Shown here: positions 1 to 27,981 of the stretch, piece by piece
Position numbering within the stretch: the stretch's first letter is position 1
How the letters are laid out: each line of letters opens with the position of its first letter
DNA from: Lepidodermella squamata
Taxonomy: Eukaryota > Gastrotricha
DNA length: 64,000 nt
Direction of reading: 5' to 3'
Assembly (NCBI GenBank): GCA_047495785.1
Contig: JBLDXI010000003.1
Coordinates: forward strand, 1,736,001 to 1,800,000
Position numbers and translations under genes: made by a program
Notes under the pieces: generated by a model
What the model was told of the DNA's origin: nothing
Database searches by the model: none
What the model saw: the letters and a program-made list of their open reading frames with translations, nothing else

Positions 1-739
1 GGCGCTGATCGAGATTCAGATTCTTTTTCATCCAACTCATTTTCATGGAATTCATTTTCGGGCAGAACGACGACGGACTGCCCTTGTATTCAACCCCAAA
101 AACAGCCTTATTAGCCGCTATGAACGTATTTGTGTACCTGCCACATTCGTTATACTGATTGCATTGCTCGCTCAAGGCCCAATCGAAATCATTGACGAGC
201 GACGAGAGTTGGTCCAAGTCGTTCTTCAGGCCTACGCTCAGCCCGTAGCTATGTGCCGTAGTTGCCAGCCATTTGTTGAAATTCAGCTGATCCGCTGCTG
301 TTACTGGGAAACCAGGGTTTGCATCGTAGGAATCTACGTTATCTGGCTCAACGCCGTCACATTTTTTCCGGGTTGCGAGCTCAAGTCGCCATTTCAGAGC
401 TCGTTTTACAGCTTCACTTCGAACATCTAGCCACCTCTCTCCTGGCCATTCATCGAGGCTATTGCCGATACTGGCTGAGGTGAAGTTATTTTTGTCCGGA
501 CGCCAGTTTTCATGTGTTCCGGCTGAGAAGTAGCAGATGACGATACGGCCATCGCGATGCAACTTGTCGATAACAGATTGAGGCGCATCGAACAGGTCGA
601 TGTCGTACATGGCCACGTTGTAGGACGTGTTGATTGTGCCTGTCAGCTGCCATTGCCATGTCGTAAGAGGCTTCGGCTGCCAAATAGCAGTGCTCGCGCC
701 GAAAACTAGGAAAGTCAAGTAAAAAATGTAGCGTATCAT
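1..739 (-). CDS. GH114-like secreted glycosidase, copy 1 (runs off window)
   Basis: An open frame on the minus strand runs from an ATG at 739-737 to the window edge with no stop, so the C-terminus is missing. The product has a signal peptide (about 18 residues ending in ASTA) and then the glycoside hydrolase 114 (endo-alpha-1,4-polygalactosaminidase/TM1410-like) pattern: WQWQLTG, YDIDLFD, ICYFSAGTHENWRPD, KKCDGVEPDNVDSY, FNKWLA, GLKND and WALSEQCNQYNECG. It aligns along its full length with the plus-strand paralogue at 2080-2877, from which it diverges by many substitutions but no frameshift. The family is assigned from these motifs. Hydrolysis of galactosaminoglycan is the family activity and is inferred here. 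The gene is single-exon in this window and is transcribed divergently from its paralogue. Confidence 0.85.
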   Translation of the reverse strand, partial: MIRYIFYLTFLVFGASTAIWQPKPLTTWQWQLTGTINTSYNVAMYDIDLFDAPQSVIDKLHRDGRIVICYFSAGTHENWRPDKNNFTSASIGNSLDEWPGERWLDVRSEAVKRALKWRLELATRKKCDGVEPDNVDSYDANPGFPVTAADQLNFNKWLATTAHSYGLSVGLKNDLDQLSSLVNDFDWALSEQCNQYNECGRYTNTFIAANKAVFGVEYKGSPSSFCPKMNSMKMSWMKKNLNLDQR

Positions 740-1008
740 TTCAGCTGGCATAAAAAAAGCCGAATAACGCCGCTATTTACCTGGTTTTTAGTCGTGTTCA
801 TAACATCCGAGGGTTTGTTTAACTAGCACTGCTAAGTAAATAAACGTTATATCTGAGGGTGGAAACAGAGAATGATGAGTATTGCTATTGTTTCAGCCAA
901 GGATTACGCATTTTGACTCGGTTGTTTCCAGGGTTAAATTTGGCAAAATATCTTTCCTCGGGTGATACGGGGAAACCGAGAAGCAGAGTATCGAATCGAA
1001 TTATGTCA

Positions 1009-1080
1009 GGCTCAGTAGCTTAGTGGTAGAGCGTCTGTCTCGTAAACAGAAGATCGCGGGTTCAATTCCCGCCTGGGCCT
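1009..1080 (+). tRNA. tRNA-Thr (CGT)
   Basis: A 72-nt cloverleaf with acceptor GGCTCAG/CTGGGCC, D arm GCTT..GAGC, anticodon stem TCTGT/ACAGA with loop CTCGTAA (anticodon CGT) and T arm GCGGG-TTCAATT-CCCGC. All stems pair. It is followed by a convergent tRNA-Gly, a pairing repeated at 3237 and 19147. Confidence 0.95.
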
Positions 1081-1159
1081 AGCGATGAATCATTTTTTAG
1101 CGAAAGTTGAACATTATCTTAATGAAAATTAAAAATAAATACGGGCAAAATAATGAGCT

Positions 1160-1230
1160 TGCATCGGCCGGGAATCGAACCCGGGCCTCCCGCGTGGCAG
1201 GCGAGAATTCTACCACTGAACCACCGATGC
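1160..1230 (-). tRNA. tRNA-Gly (GCC)
   Basis: Read on the minus strand this is a standard 71-nt tRNA-Gly with acceptor GCATCGG/CCGATGC, anticodon loop CTGCCAC (anticodon GCC) and T loop TTCGATT. It converges on tRNA-Thr 80 bp away. The spacer, including its AAATAAATACGGGCAAAATAA stretch, is shared almost unchanged with the cassette at 3237-3465. Confidence 0.95.
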
Positions 1231-2079
1231 CTTGCTGGAGTCCTTACCTTAGTAGCGGTCTATTTCGCTAACATGTTAGTTACCTGAAGTTAGTTGCCTG
1301 AGTGCAACGACCTCAGTCATAGGGCAACACGGTAATACGTGCGCGCGCGTGTGGCAGCGATGTAGTTATGTTTCCTTCATTTTATACTGGCCCCTCTTTG
1401 CGAGCAGGCCGTATTGTTGCTTGGATTTACTGTTTATTGTATTAGCATTCATTTCATGCGGACTACTTAGGTTAAGGTTAGCAATTTTAGCAAGAAGCTC
1501 AATAAAAATGCATCTCTTAACTTCTGCTATCTGCCATCCTTACCTCGGCACTGCAGTCCTATAAGCATCCCGAACAATCAAATTGAGTCGGAACCCGCAT
1601 GATTAGGCTCACGGAATCGAAAAACTGGCCTCATCCCTTTTGGGGTTTCGTCACTAATAAAGTTAAAATTAGCATGAAATTTATTAATCTTGAACTGCTC
1701 GCGCAATCTGATTGGAATCAGAGTTGCTAGTTAAGTGTGAAGTATGCCAGTATGCTGCATCAACTCAGTAAAAAATGATCTCCTCTACTTTTTGAACGCT
1801 CAATTTGCATAGCTGACTTGGGTTCGAAAGTCGAAAGAGCAGTATTAAAGCTCTGATTTCGTTAGTTGTCGGGGATCATCGGCATCCCATATATGAAATG
1901 GCGATTACTGACAGCAGCTAATCACTCAAGGACGTATATCAGTGTTTCCATTGAGTGCGAAAGTAATACTGCTCAACCCGAACAGCGACCTAATATTTAC
2001 CCAGACCGTGTTATGTAAACAAGTCCGTGCAGATATTACCCGCAATTTAGGAAACGAAAACAGTCATTCACCTAAAAAA
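1231..2079. other. Intergenic, no gene recognised
   Basis: The stretch between tRNA-Gly and the plus-strand GH114 gene has only short incidental open frames without recognisable domains. It presumably holds the GH114 promoter; no clear TATA element was identified. Confidence 0.5.
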
Positions 2080-2877
2080 ATGCACAGATTATCAGCCCTT
2101 CTCATTTTGACTTTAGGTTGCGCTGCCCAGGCAGAGATCTGGCGGCCGGCGCCGACGACAACGTGGCAATGGCAGCTGACCGGAACTATTGACACGTCCT
2201 ACAACGTGACGATGTATGACGTTGATTTGTTCGATACAGACCAAACTGTCATCGACAAGTTGCACCGTGATGGCCGAATCGTCATTTGCTACTTCTCTGC
2301 TGGTTCATGGGAGAACTGGCGTCCGGATAAGAAAAACTTCTCCGCTGCAGTTATCGGCAAGCCTATGGACGGCTGGCCCGGAGAGAAGTGGTTCGACGTC
2401 CGCAGCGAAGCCTTGAAAGCTCCCCTGCGTTGGCGTTTGCAACTGGCCAAGAGCAAAAAGTGTGATGGCGTTGAGCCGGACAACATGGATTCCTACAACG
2501 TCGGCAAGGCCTCTGGGTTCCCGACTACGGCCGACGACCAGCTGAAGTTCAACAAATGGATAGCACTTGAGGCTCATGCTCTCCAACTCAGCGTTGGTCT
2601 GAAGAATGACATCAGACATCTGCCCGATCTTGTCGAGTACTATGACTGGGCACTGAGCGAGCAATGCCATTACTTCGAAGAATGCGGCGGCTACAGCAAC
2701 ACGTTCATCAAAAACAACAAAGCCGTATTTGGCGTCGAATATGAAGGCGATCCTGCTGTGTTCTGCAAGAAAGCTAACGCTGCTAAGTTGAGTTGGTTGA
2801 AGAAAAATCATGACAATCTGGACGCTCGACGTGTCGATTGCCAGGACCCCAAAACCTGGAGTGTCAATGTCGCCTAG
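2080..2877 (+). CDS. GH114-like secreted glycosidase, copy 2 (complete)
   Basis: A single-exon gene of 265 codons. The start at 2080 is chosen over upstream in-frame codons because it gives a clean signal peptide (MHRLSALLILTLGCAAQA) and matches the start of the divergent paralogue. The mature region carries the GH114 pattern: WQWQLTGTID, MYDVDLFD, ICYFSAGSWENWRPD, KKCDGVEPDNMDSY, FNKWIALEAHALQLSVGLKND and WALSEQCHYFEECGGYS. GH114 enzymes fold as TIM barrels and are best known from fungi and bacteria, where they cleave galactosamine-containing polysaccharides. That activity is inferred here. A secreted role in feeding or in defence against microbial exopolysaccharide would fit. The 3' flank (from about 2885) is the left edge of the large duplication described below. 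Confidence 0.88.
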   Translation: MHRLSALLILTLGCAAQAEIWRPAPTTTWQWQLTGTIDTSYNVTMYDVDLFDTDQTVIDKLHRDGRIVICYFSAGSWENWRPDKKNFSAAVIGKPMDGWPGEKWFDVRSEALKAPLRWRLQLAKSKKCDGVEPDNMDSYNVGKASGFPTTADDQLKFNKWIALEAHALQLSVGLKNDIRHLPDLVEYYDWALSEQCHYFEECGGYSNTFIKNNKAVFGVEYEGDPAVFCKKANAAKLSWLKKNHDNLDARRVDCQDPKTWSVNVA

Positions 2878-3236
2878 AACACTGTGGCATCCTACTTCGG
2901 ATAAAGTCCCGCATATCCTAACAATAACCTTTCTTCTCCTATGAAATTGATTAACTGCAAATCCCAGTGAGGAACAGGTAACAGGTGGAGTGCAATTAAT
3001 GCCCCCAAATAAATAAGAATATTCCCTATTCCCATCTTTTCAAATGTTGCAGAAGTTATCTCTGTTTGTGGATTCCGAGCTTAAGCTTTTATTAATAAGC
3101 TGATGACGTTTGGGCATGACTTCCAGGGTAACCAAATAATTAGAAGAAACTTCACAACCTACCACATTGGAAGGCTGCTTTAAGGAAAAACGTCAGGTTT
3201 TAATGCCTGGTTCCCCCGGCATTCGAACATCATTGA

Positions 3237-3308
3237 GGCTCAGTAGCTTAGTGGTAGAGCGTCTGTCTCGTAAACAGAAGATCGCGGATTCAATTCCCGC
3301 CTGGGCCT
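3237..3308 (+). tRNA. tRNA-Thr (CGT) with altered T arm, possible pseudogene
   Basis: Identical to the 1009 copy except that the T-stem base before the T loop is A (GCGGA-TTCAATT-CCCGC). This breaks the nearly universal G53-C61 pair. The base also lies in the internal B box used by TFIIIC, so both folding and transcription may suffer. Confidence 0.8.
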
Positions 3309-3394
3309 AACGATGAATCCATTTTTAGCCAATATTGAATATTGAAGATTATTTTAATGAAAATTAAAAATAAATACGGGCAAAATAATGCGCT

Positions 3395-3465
3395 TGCATC
3401 GGCCGGGAATCGAACCCGGGCCTCCCGCGTGGCAGGCGAGAATTCTACCACTGAACCACCGATGC
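3395..3465 (-). tRNA. tRNA-Gly (GCC)
   Basis: Same 71-nt sequence as the copy at 1160-1230, convergent with tRNA-Thr. All stems pair and the anticodon is GCC. Confidence 0.95.
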
Positions 3466-3624
3466 CTTGCTTACACATCATCTTGGCAAAGCGAGTGTGT
3501 TAAGTGACCACATGCGTGATATAAAAAACCAACGGCGCTGAGTCGGTAAACATTTACCTTTTCTCTTATAAAAGATGCGCATATGTGCAGTGTTATAACG
3601 GTTATGCTACCTTAATAACATGTC

Positions 3625-3696
3625 GGTTCCATGGTGTAGCGGTTAGCACTCTGGACTCTGAATCCAGCGACTCGAGTTCGATTCTCGATGGGACCT
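3625..3696 (+). tRNA. tRNA-Gln (CTG)
   Basis: A 72-nt cloverleaf with acceptor GGTTCCA/TGGGACC, anticodon stem CTGGA/TCCAG and loop CTCTGAA (anticodon CTG), and T arm TCGAG-TTCGATT-CTCGA. The duplicate at 19538 differs in the first anticodon base and reads TTG. Confidence 0.95.
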
Positions 3697-3827
3697 GAAC
3701 ATTTTTAAGCTCATAAATTCTTTGCACATTTTTTTTTATTTCCAGACTTATACATAACTATTAAGCAGTTCGTCATGAGGTTGGAATAAAGCAATAAAAG
3801 ATGACTATTTTTCATTCAAAAAATTAA

Positions 3828-14441
<10,614 letters not shown>

Positions 14442-14950
14442 TTCAGGATGGAATTTTCTAGATCGTAAAATAAACCCTTTTCTTGAATGAGTAAAATGCC
14501 GTGACTTTGTGTAAAATTGCTACTCACCGGTTTTGCGGACTTTGTGTGATAAGGTTATTATCTTTTTGAACTACTTACTAACAATTTGCAACACATGATG
14601 CAATGAGACGCAAGGGCGATCGTTTTCCTAGTACATACAAAGTGTTCTAGACTTGATTCATAGCTCTAGGTTTTTACTACGTACGTACTAGTGCGTATAT
14701 TCATGAATGAGGGAAAAAAATCGATAAATAAATTTATTTTAGCGGGCTTTTTGGCGCTATGAATCAGCAATATCTCGCACTGAATTAATTGATTAAAATA
14801 TGCATAATATAATTCAGATTAAATTTATAGCTGACTTGTAGAAATTAAAACGATCAGAAAGGGAAAATTAGGTGCTAGTCATGTCCCGGATTGAAATTTT
14901 TCAAAAATAATTAAGAAATAAAAAAAATGAAAAAAAATAAAACGAAAAAC
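14442..14950 (-). promoter_or_regulatory. Conserved upstream region of ABCC copy A
   Basis: This non-coding stretch matches 27041-27545 upstream of copy B closely: shared blocks include GTAAAATAAACCC, GCTACTCACCGGTTTTGCGGAC, GTGTTCTAGACTTGATTCATAGC and TTTTTACTACGTA. Much of the ABCC introns has been rearranged by insertions, so retention here fits promoter and 5'UTR function. No individual factor site is claimed. Confidence 0.5.
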
Positions 14951-14956
14951 TGAGCT

Positions 14957-14997
14957 TGCATCGGCCGGGAATCGAACCCGGGCCTCCCGCGTGGCAG
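14957..14997 (-). pseudogene. Truncated tRNA-Gly (3' half only)
   Basis: The sequence matches tRNA-Gly(GCC) from its 3' end through the T arm, variable loop and anticodon loop, then stops at the 5' anticodon stem; the D arm and 5' acceptor strand are missing. The orthologous position in unit B (27551-27621) has an intact gene, so this marks the ragged right end of unit A. Confidence 0.85.
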
Positions 14998-16247
14998 ACG
15001 AATATCAAGCATATAGGTGAGGTTGTCCCAGATTTGATGATGAGCGCCGCAACTTTGTATTTTCCTTTTCTATGAAAACTCCAATCAACGGCGTCAAGAT
15101 CCGTTAATTGGCCACTTTTGAATTGGCGATTTGGTTGATTTGGTTGGCTCCACATCAAGCGTACAAGGTTGATCCACATCAAGGTTGGTCCATAAGCGTA
15201 CGCAGGGATATTCAGCGTTTTTTCAGGTAGAAAAAATGTTTTGAAATAATTTATCGCATTTTTATTTGAATGAAATTGAATTTAAATGTTCACCTTTTTT
15301 CTTTGTCGTTGCTTGACGATATTTTACCTGGGCTGAGCTTCCTGGATTGCTCTCGATATTTGCTATTCTGATATTCTTGGCTCACTTGTTGAGCATTTTT
15401 ATTATCCATCAGTCTCAAAGCTTAGCTGCTAAGGCCACGGAAATGTTGTTACAATATGCAAACCAAATAATCTTCTGCGACATTTTGTAGCCCCTCTTGC
15501 ATCTATTATATCCCGGAAAATAAAATACCCGTTTAAATATTAGTCGACATAAGCGGATGATATCGCAGAACTGTATCGCCATTTTTCAATTATTAATCAC
15601 AAGTTAATTAACTTAATTATAACTTATTTTTCCTCGTTCCTTTTTTCTGCTGTAGCCCTCACGATAATAATTGCCTATTCTTATAGTAGCCCGTGTGGAA
15701 GTGTCAAGTCGATAAATTCATCAGCGAGCCATCGGCAAATAAATTTAGAATTTAGAATTCTTCGAAATTTCGAGATTCAGCCTGGATTAAAGCCATATTT
15801 TTTCGACACCCTGATCAGTTTTCTTGTTTTATATATCAGGGTTTCTCAACGTCTAAACATTTTCGACCCCAAAATAAAAATTCTTTACCAGCCTGCGATC
15901 GCTAGCCATTTTTGGCCTTTTTCCAGTGTAAGGAAACATGCTTTCAAGCTGCGAAATATCACCCAATTTACATCATTTTTCCAATCTTCAGCCTTAACAT
16001 GTGATCGGCTCTCAGTCGGCAGTCGGATAAAATTGGATGCGAGCGAAGGGAGCTTCAGCTATCCCTATTTTTGAGGATTTTTCCCGGAAGAGTGGCTAAA
16101 AATAAACCAAATTTTGAAAAAATTGTAACCATCAAATGTTACAAAATATTCCGAAAAATCGAAAAAGCTATCCTTCATATCTACGAATCAATCGATTTTT
16201 TGCTTGCTATTTGAATTCGCTGAATTTGCAAAAATAACCGGATAAAC
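14998..16247. other. Inter-unit spacer, no gene recognised
   Basis: AT-rich sequence with no coding region or RNA gene recognised. A local direct repeat containing CCACATCAAG lies near 15150-15190. The stretch ends at the terminal repeat of the element at 16248. Confidence 0.5.
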
Positions 16248-17121
16248 CAAATCTGTCGCCCAAAATTAAATAAGTGCGCACACATAGTAAATAACGTCGC
16301 CCATGTTGCGTAATCGCCGCCCTCAAAATCAAAATGTGCGCCCCAAGTGCGCGCCTCAAAATATAACAGCGGTCAATGCGTGAATGCAGGTTTCATCGGC
16401 TTGGATGCTGGATCACTTTTTTTTACAAAATTATGCGAATAGTTTAATGGAATATAGCGGCCCGGTGGTTGATGTAAGGAATTCAATTCAGATTACTTGA
16501 AATTAGTCCTACAAGGCTGAAATGATATTTTCTGATGAGAAATCTTACAACCGATCATTAGTTCTAATGGCTAATTGCATTTGAATGTACATATATTCGC
16601 CTTTAAGCCCGCTGTTCCGCCATTTGACTGCGCCTCGGGCCTGCTAGCCTTCAGAGTGACAACCACCCATGATATCCACCCGAATATTACATATCACCCA
16701 GTAATATTTCCGGGTTTTTTGTTGGACAGACCAGCATTTCTCTCAAGCTTGTCAAGAAGGTCAGGAAGGTGCGATTAAACCGGTCAATAACCTTACTACT
16801 ATGGTAACCGATCAGGTGGGATCCTGGCTTTTGGCTTTGCGCGACATATAGGCACTAAAGTTAAAGTTAAGCAGCAGTTAAAACATGGTGAACATATCCT
16901 TATTCCGTCCTGAAAACCATGCGAAAAAAAATTCAGCGACTCAGGCTTCAAATGGGGCGACATTATTTAATTTAAGGCGGCGTATTTTAAAATGCGTGCG
17001 GCATAGCGTGTTGTAGCGCGGCGTTGCGTGAACGTGGGCGCGGATTACGCAACCAGCGCGCACTTCTTTATTTAAGGGCGCAAAACTGGGGCGCACTTAT
17101 TTAATTATGGGCGACAGATTT
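16248..17121. mobile_element. Non-autonomous inverted-repeat DNA element (about 870 bp)
   Basis: Terminal inverted repeats: the left end AAATCTGTCGCCCAAAATTA followed by AATAAGTGCGC pairs with the right end GCGCACTTATTT..TAATTATGGGCGACAGATTT. Further inverted matches run inward (TTGCGTAATC against GATTACGCAA). GC-rich subterminal blocks with repeated GTGCGC and GCGCC motifs sit in AT-rich surroundings. No transposase is encoded, so it is a MITE-like derivative. No target duplication was identified. Confidence 0.7.
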
Positions 17122-17971
17122 GTACTCACCTAAAAATAACGAAATTAAAAACATGGAGAAATAATTATGATAAGTCGATTTTTTTCCTTAGTGTTCAGCT
17201 TGAAAAATAGTTTAAATCCATCGAAATAAAATGTACAGGTCCAAAATTTCCGTAACCCTACACAACACAACAAAATTTGCATGTGCCTACGTTAGAAGCT
17301 AACAGTAGCAGCTAGAGATTTACGTCATGTATCATTTTAATCAAATTTTGAAAATTTCGAAGCTATCCAGAATTTTTAATATTAAAAAATCGCAATCTTG
17401 CATTTTTTGTATTTTGAAACTTTTGAAAAATAATTAAAAATCAACCGTGCCCGATACTGCGCTGCAAACTTTATCTAGACTCGCGTCATTCTAAATACAG
17501 TGGAACCCGATACTTTGCACGGGAAATTGCGTCATGTAAATATTTAAGAGCGACTTGGACCCCCAGAGGGCAATTGCACGCAAAATTACCGTTACAGGTT
17601 TTATTAGGCGCATAACGGAGCTAACGTTTTTTGCAAACAGCCGATATTGCTGCTACTGCTGACTTATCCGGAAAATCTAATAACAATGTAAAACCATTAT
17701 TCGCATTGAGCTTTTATCTGTGATTTTATATTTTATTTTTCTGATTTTCTGATTTAGTTTAAGCTGAACAGATATTTTGTTGCTTGCACCTTAAGCACCG
17801 TGGGTTTTCCGGGGTTACCACCGTGGTATTTTCACACAGCACCTCGCACCCTGCGCTCACTCATATGAAAAACTCCAGAATATTCCTGGCCTAAAAAATG
17901 CCAGAATATTCATTTTATCTGTATTTTATTTGCAATTTCTAATATTTTATTTTATTGACAATTTGACATAG
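17122..17971. other. Spacer before the 17972 ORF, no gene recognised
   Basis: AT-rich sequence with a segment at 17500-17600 (CAGTGGAACCCGATACTTTG) that may be an element end. It probably contains an upstream exon of the following ORF, but no exon was identified. Confidence 0.4.
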
Positions 17972-18554
17972 TATTCAAATCGCAAGAACAGCTCTGCTTC
18001 GTGAAGATTTGCGGTTATCTGAACGCGATCTGCCCACTCAAGAGGCCGAAGATTTCTTCAAGGAAACAATCAGCAAACGCCCTTTGGTTAAGAAAGCTGT
18101 TCGTCAAGCGAATAAAACTTCAATTTGGAACCCTGGTCGTCCTATGGCTCTGACTGTTGCTAAAACTACCCGTTTGCGAACTTTGATAAGTAAAGAAATC
18201 GTGGAATTGTACCCATTCAAATCAGCTAGATTCCCTCACTGTGCCCTAAACGGATCATCTTACGTGAGACTAAAAGATGAGCGCTTCGTAAAATGTGAAC
18301 ATTTCTTTGTGCTGAGCGATGCGAATGTGGCAGTTGAGCAACAAGTTTACCTCAGCTTCCATAACTGCAATGTGCGTCTTGTACCAGGTAGTAATTACGT
18401 ATTTGTCCTCGAATCTTCAAATCAAAGCGATCTACAATTTTGTGAATTTCCTCAAAGCTTTCATCGACACTGCGTTGTAATGAAAAGCCTGAAAGAAAAT
18501 TCGAATGATATTACGTACATTATGCCTGACTTTCTGATTACGCATGACCTGTGA
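17972..18554 (+). CDS. Unidentified ORF, probably a 3'-terminal exon
   Basis: An open frame reaches back to about 17967 without an ATG and follows a possible acceptor (TTGACATAG at 17971), so the start codon is probably in an upstream exon not found. The 190-odd residues include FFKETISKRPLVKKAV, WNPGRPMALTVAKTTRLRTLISKEIVELYPF, KCEHFFVLSDANVAVEQQVYLSFHNC and LVPGSNYVFVLESSN. No domain was recognised. The mix of charged helix and beta-like segments looks like real protein, with exon-like base composition. It is unique to the spacer between the two ABCC units. Confidence 0.45.
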
Positions 18555-19146
18555 AATGCTTCTCACCAATTTTTCAGGTTAGATCGGTCTGAGTTTGCCG
18601 TTCTGCTTTAAAGCTATGTAGCTGAAGATTTTGTGTGATCCCTAGTTTTGAGTTGCTCCAACTCGAGGATATCATCGAGCTTGTAATTGTATTATATACA
18701 TATAAAACAATGTGGTGGTGTCGGCGATCCTACTGCCGATAATGTCCCTCATAACCTGACAATACCCTTTCTCCTCCTCTGAAATTGATTAACATAAAAA
18801 TCCCAACGAGGAACAGGTGGATTGTAATTAATGCCCCCAAAATAAATAAGGATATTCCCAACATTTCGAATTTTGAACATCGTTTTGACTGATGACCAGA
18901 AGCGTGATTTTCAATGTTGGCTAGAGAATTCAACGCTCCTGGTAAATTCCGAGTGCAAAACTATTTGACCCCAGAACGGAAAATCACAAAATAAATTGGC
19001 TCTCCACATATAGATATCGAATTTCGAAAGTTAGCAAACTACGATTTCCATGGCTTAAAGAGTTCCAATTGATTGAGCCAGAATAATATGGTTGATCTTT
19101 TCATGTCATTTGTTGAACCTTGCTGTTTCGGCCCAACGTCATATGA

Positions 19147-19218
19147 GGCTCAGTAGCTTAGTGGTAGAGCGTCTGTCTCGTAAACAGAAGATCGCGGGTT
19201 CAATTCCCGCCTGGGCCT
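19147..19218 (+). tRNA. tRNA-Thr (CGT)
   Basis: A 72-nt sequence identical to the 1009 copy, with an intact GCGGG/CCCGC T stem, unlike the unit A copy. Anticodon CGT. Confidence 0.95.
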
Positions 19219-19308
19219 AGTGATTATTCATTTTTAAGGTAAGACTTCAGACTATTAATTGTCGAATGTAAAGAAAATTCAAAAAATTAAGCGACAAAAT
19301 AATGAGCT

Positions 19309-19379
19309 TGCATCGGCCGGGAATCGAACCCGGGCCTCCCGCGTGGCAGGCGAGAATTCTACCACTGAACCACCGATGC
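19309..19379 (-). tRNA. tRNA-Gly (GCC)
   Basis: Intact 71-nt tRNA-Gly, convergent with the Thr gene as in the other cassettes. Confidence 0.95.
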
Positions 19380-19537
19380 CGTGCTTACACATCAGCTTGG
19401 CAAAGTGAGCGTGTTTAGTGACCACATGCGTGATATAATAGCCAACGGCGCTGAGTAGGTAAACATTTACCTTTTCTCTTATAAAAGATGCGCATATGTG
19501 CAGTGTTATAACGGTTATGCCTCCTTAATAACATGTC

Positions 19538-19609
19538 GGTTCCATGGTGTAGCGGTTAGCACTCTGGACTTTGAATCCAGCGACTCGAGTTCGATTCTCG
19601 ATGGGACCT
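19538..19609 (+). tRNA. tRNA-Gln (TTG)
   Basis: Identical in layout to the unit A tRNA-Gln but the anticodon loop is CTTTGAA, so the anticodon is TTG rather than CTG. One C/T change at the first anticodon base separates the two isoacceptors. Confidence 0.93.
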
Positions 19610-19736
19610 GTACATTTTTAGCCACACCGTAAATTATTTGCAATTTTTTTATTTCCAGACTAATAACTATTAAGCAGTTCGTCATGAGGTTGGAATAAAG
19701 CAATAAAAGATGACTATTTTTCATTTAAACAATTAA

Positions 19737-27040
<7,304 letters not shown>

Positions 27041-27545
27041 TTCAGGCTGAAATTTTTCGGGTTTTTCTGATCGTAAAATAAACCCTTTTTCTTGAATGAG
27101 TAAAATGCGGTATCTAACTGTGTGTAAAATTGCTACACACCGGTTTTGCGGACTTTTAGTGTGATAAGGTTCTTATCTTTTTGAACTACTTTTTGACCTA
27201 ATTTGCAACATATGATGCAATGATTGCAGGACACACACAGCAGGGCGATAGTTTTCGTAGTAGTACAAAGTGTTCTAGACTTGATTCATAGCTCTAGGTT
27301 TTTACTACGTATCTACTACTAGTGCGTATATGCATGAATGAGGGGAAAAAATCGATGAATAAATTTATTTTAGCTGACATTATTTTTTTGGCGATGAATG
27401 AGCAATATCTCGCACTAAATTCATTTATTGCAGATAATTCGGATTAATTTTATAGATGACTGCGAGAAATTAAAAAACTTATGGAAAATTACGGATTGCA
27501 ATTTTGCAAAAAATAAAAATTGAAAAAAAATAAAGCGAAAAAAAT
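27041..27545 (-). promoter_or_regulatory. Conserved upstream region of ABCC copy B
   Basis: Counterpart of 14442-14950, with the same ordered blocks upstream of exon 1. It lies directly between the ABCC start and the terminal tRNA-Gly, so regulation of the transporter must work from within about 0.5 kb or from beyond the tRNA. Confidence 0.5.
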
Positions 27546-27550
27546 GAGCT

Positions 27551-27621
27551 TGCATCGGCCGGGAATCGAACCCGGGCCTCCCGCGTGGCAGGCGAGAATT
27601 CTACCACTGAACCACCGATGC
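27551..27621 (-). tRNA. tRNA-Gly (GCC)
   Basis: Intact 71-nt gene at the right edge of unit B; its unit A counterpart is truncated at the anticodon arm. Confidence 0.95.
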
Positions 27622-27981
27622 CTTGCTGTTAATCGTGACTGCTATATTGACCTAATTACTCAGCACACAGTGAGAGGTAAAACAACAATGCTGTAGTTAC
27701 AGCAACTATGCGCTGCCGCGAGCTGGTGGAGAATGAGCGGACCTATGGTTTCATTTTTCATACAGCTGAATGACACAGAAAGGAGGGCTATAATTGTCTG
27801 AATAATTAGGCCGTTCTTATTCCGTTGTTTTCAACATTAATTAAGCGGAAATCAACAATTCGACATCGCAGCAAAATATCAGTGGCCAAGTTATATATTA
27901 ACGCCGAGTTAGCCCTACAAATTATCATCATTCTGTTTTCCAATTTCGGTTTAAAATTTTTTCGCAACTTTCATCGCCAAA

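Noticed and set aside
1349-1564. 71-codon Cys/Leu-rich frame downstream of tRNA-Gly
   Set aside because: No homology, no splice support, composition like flanking non-coding DNA.
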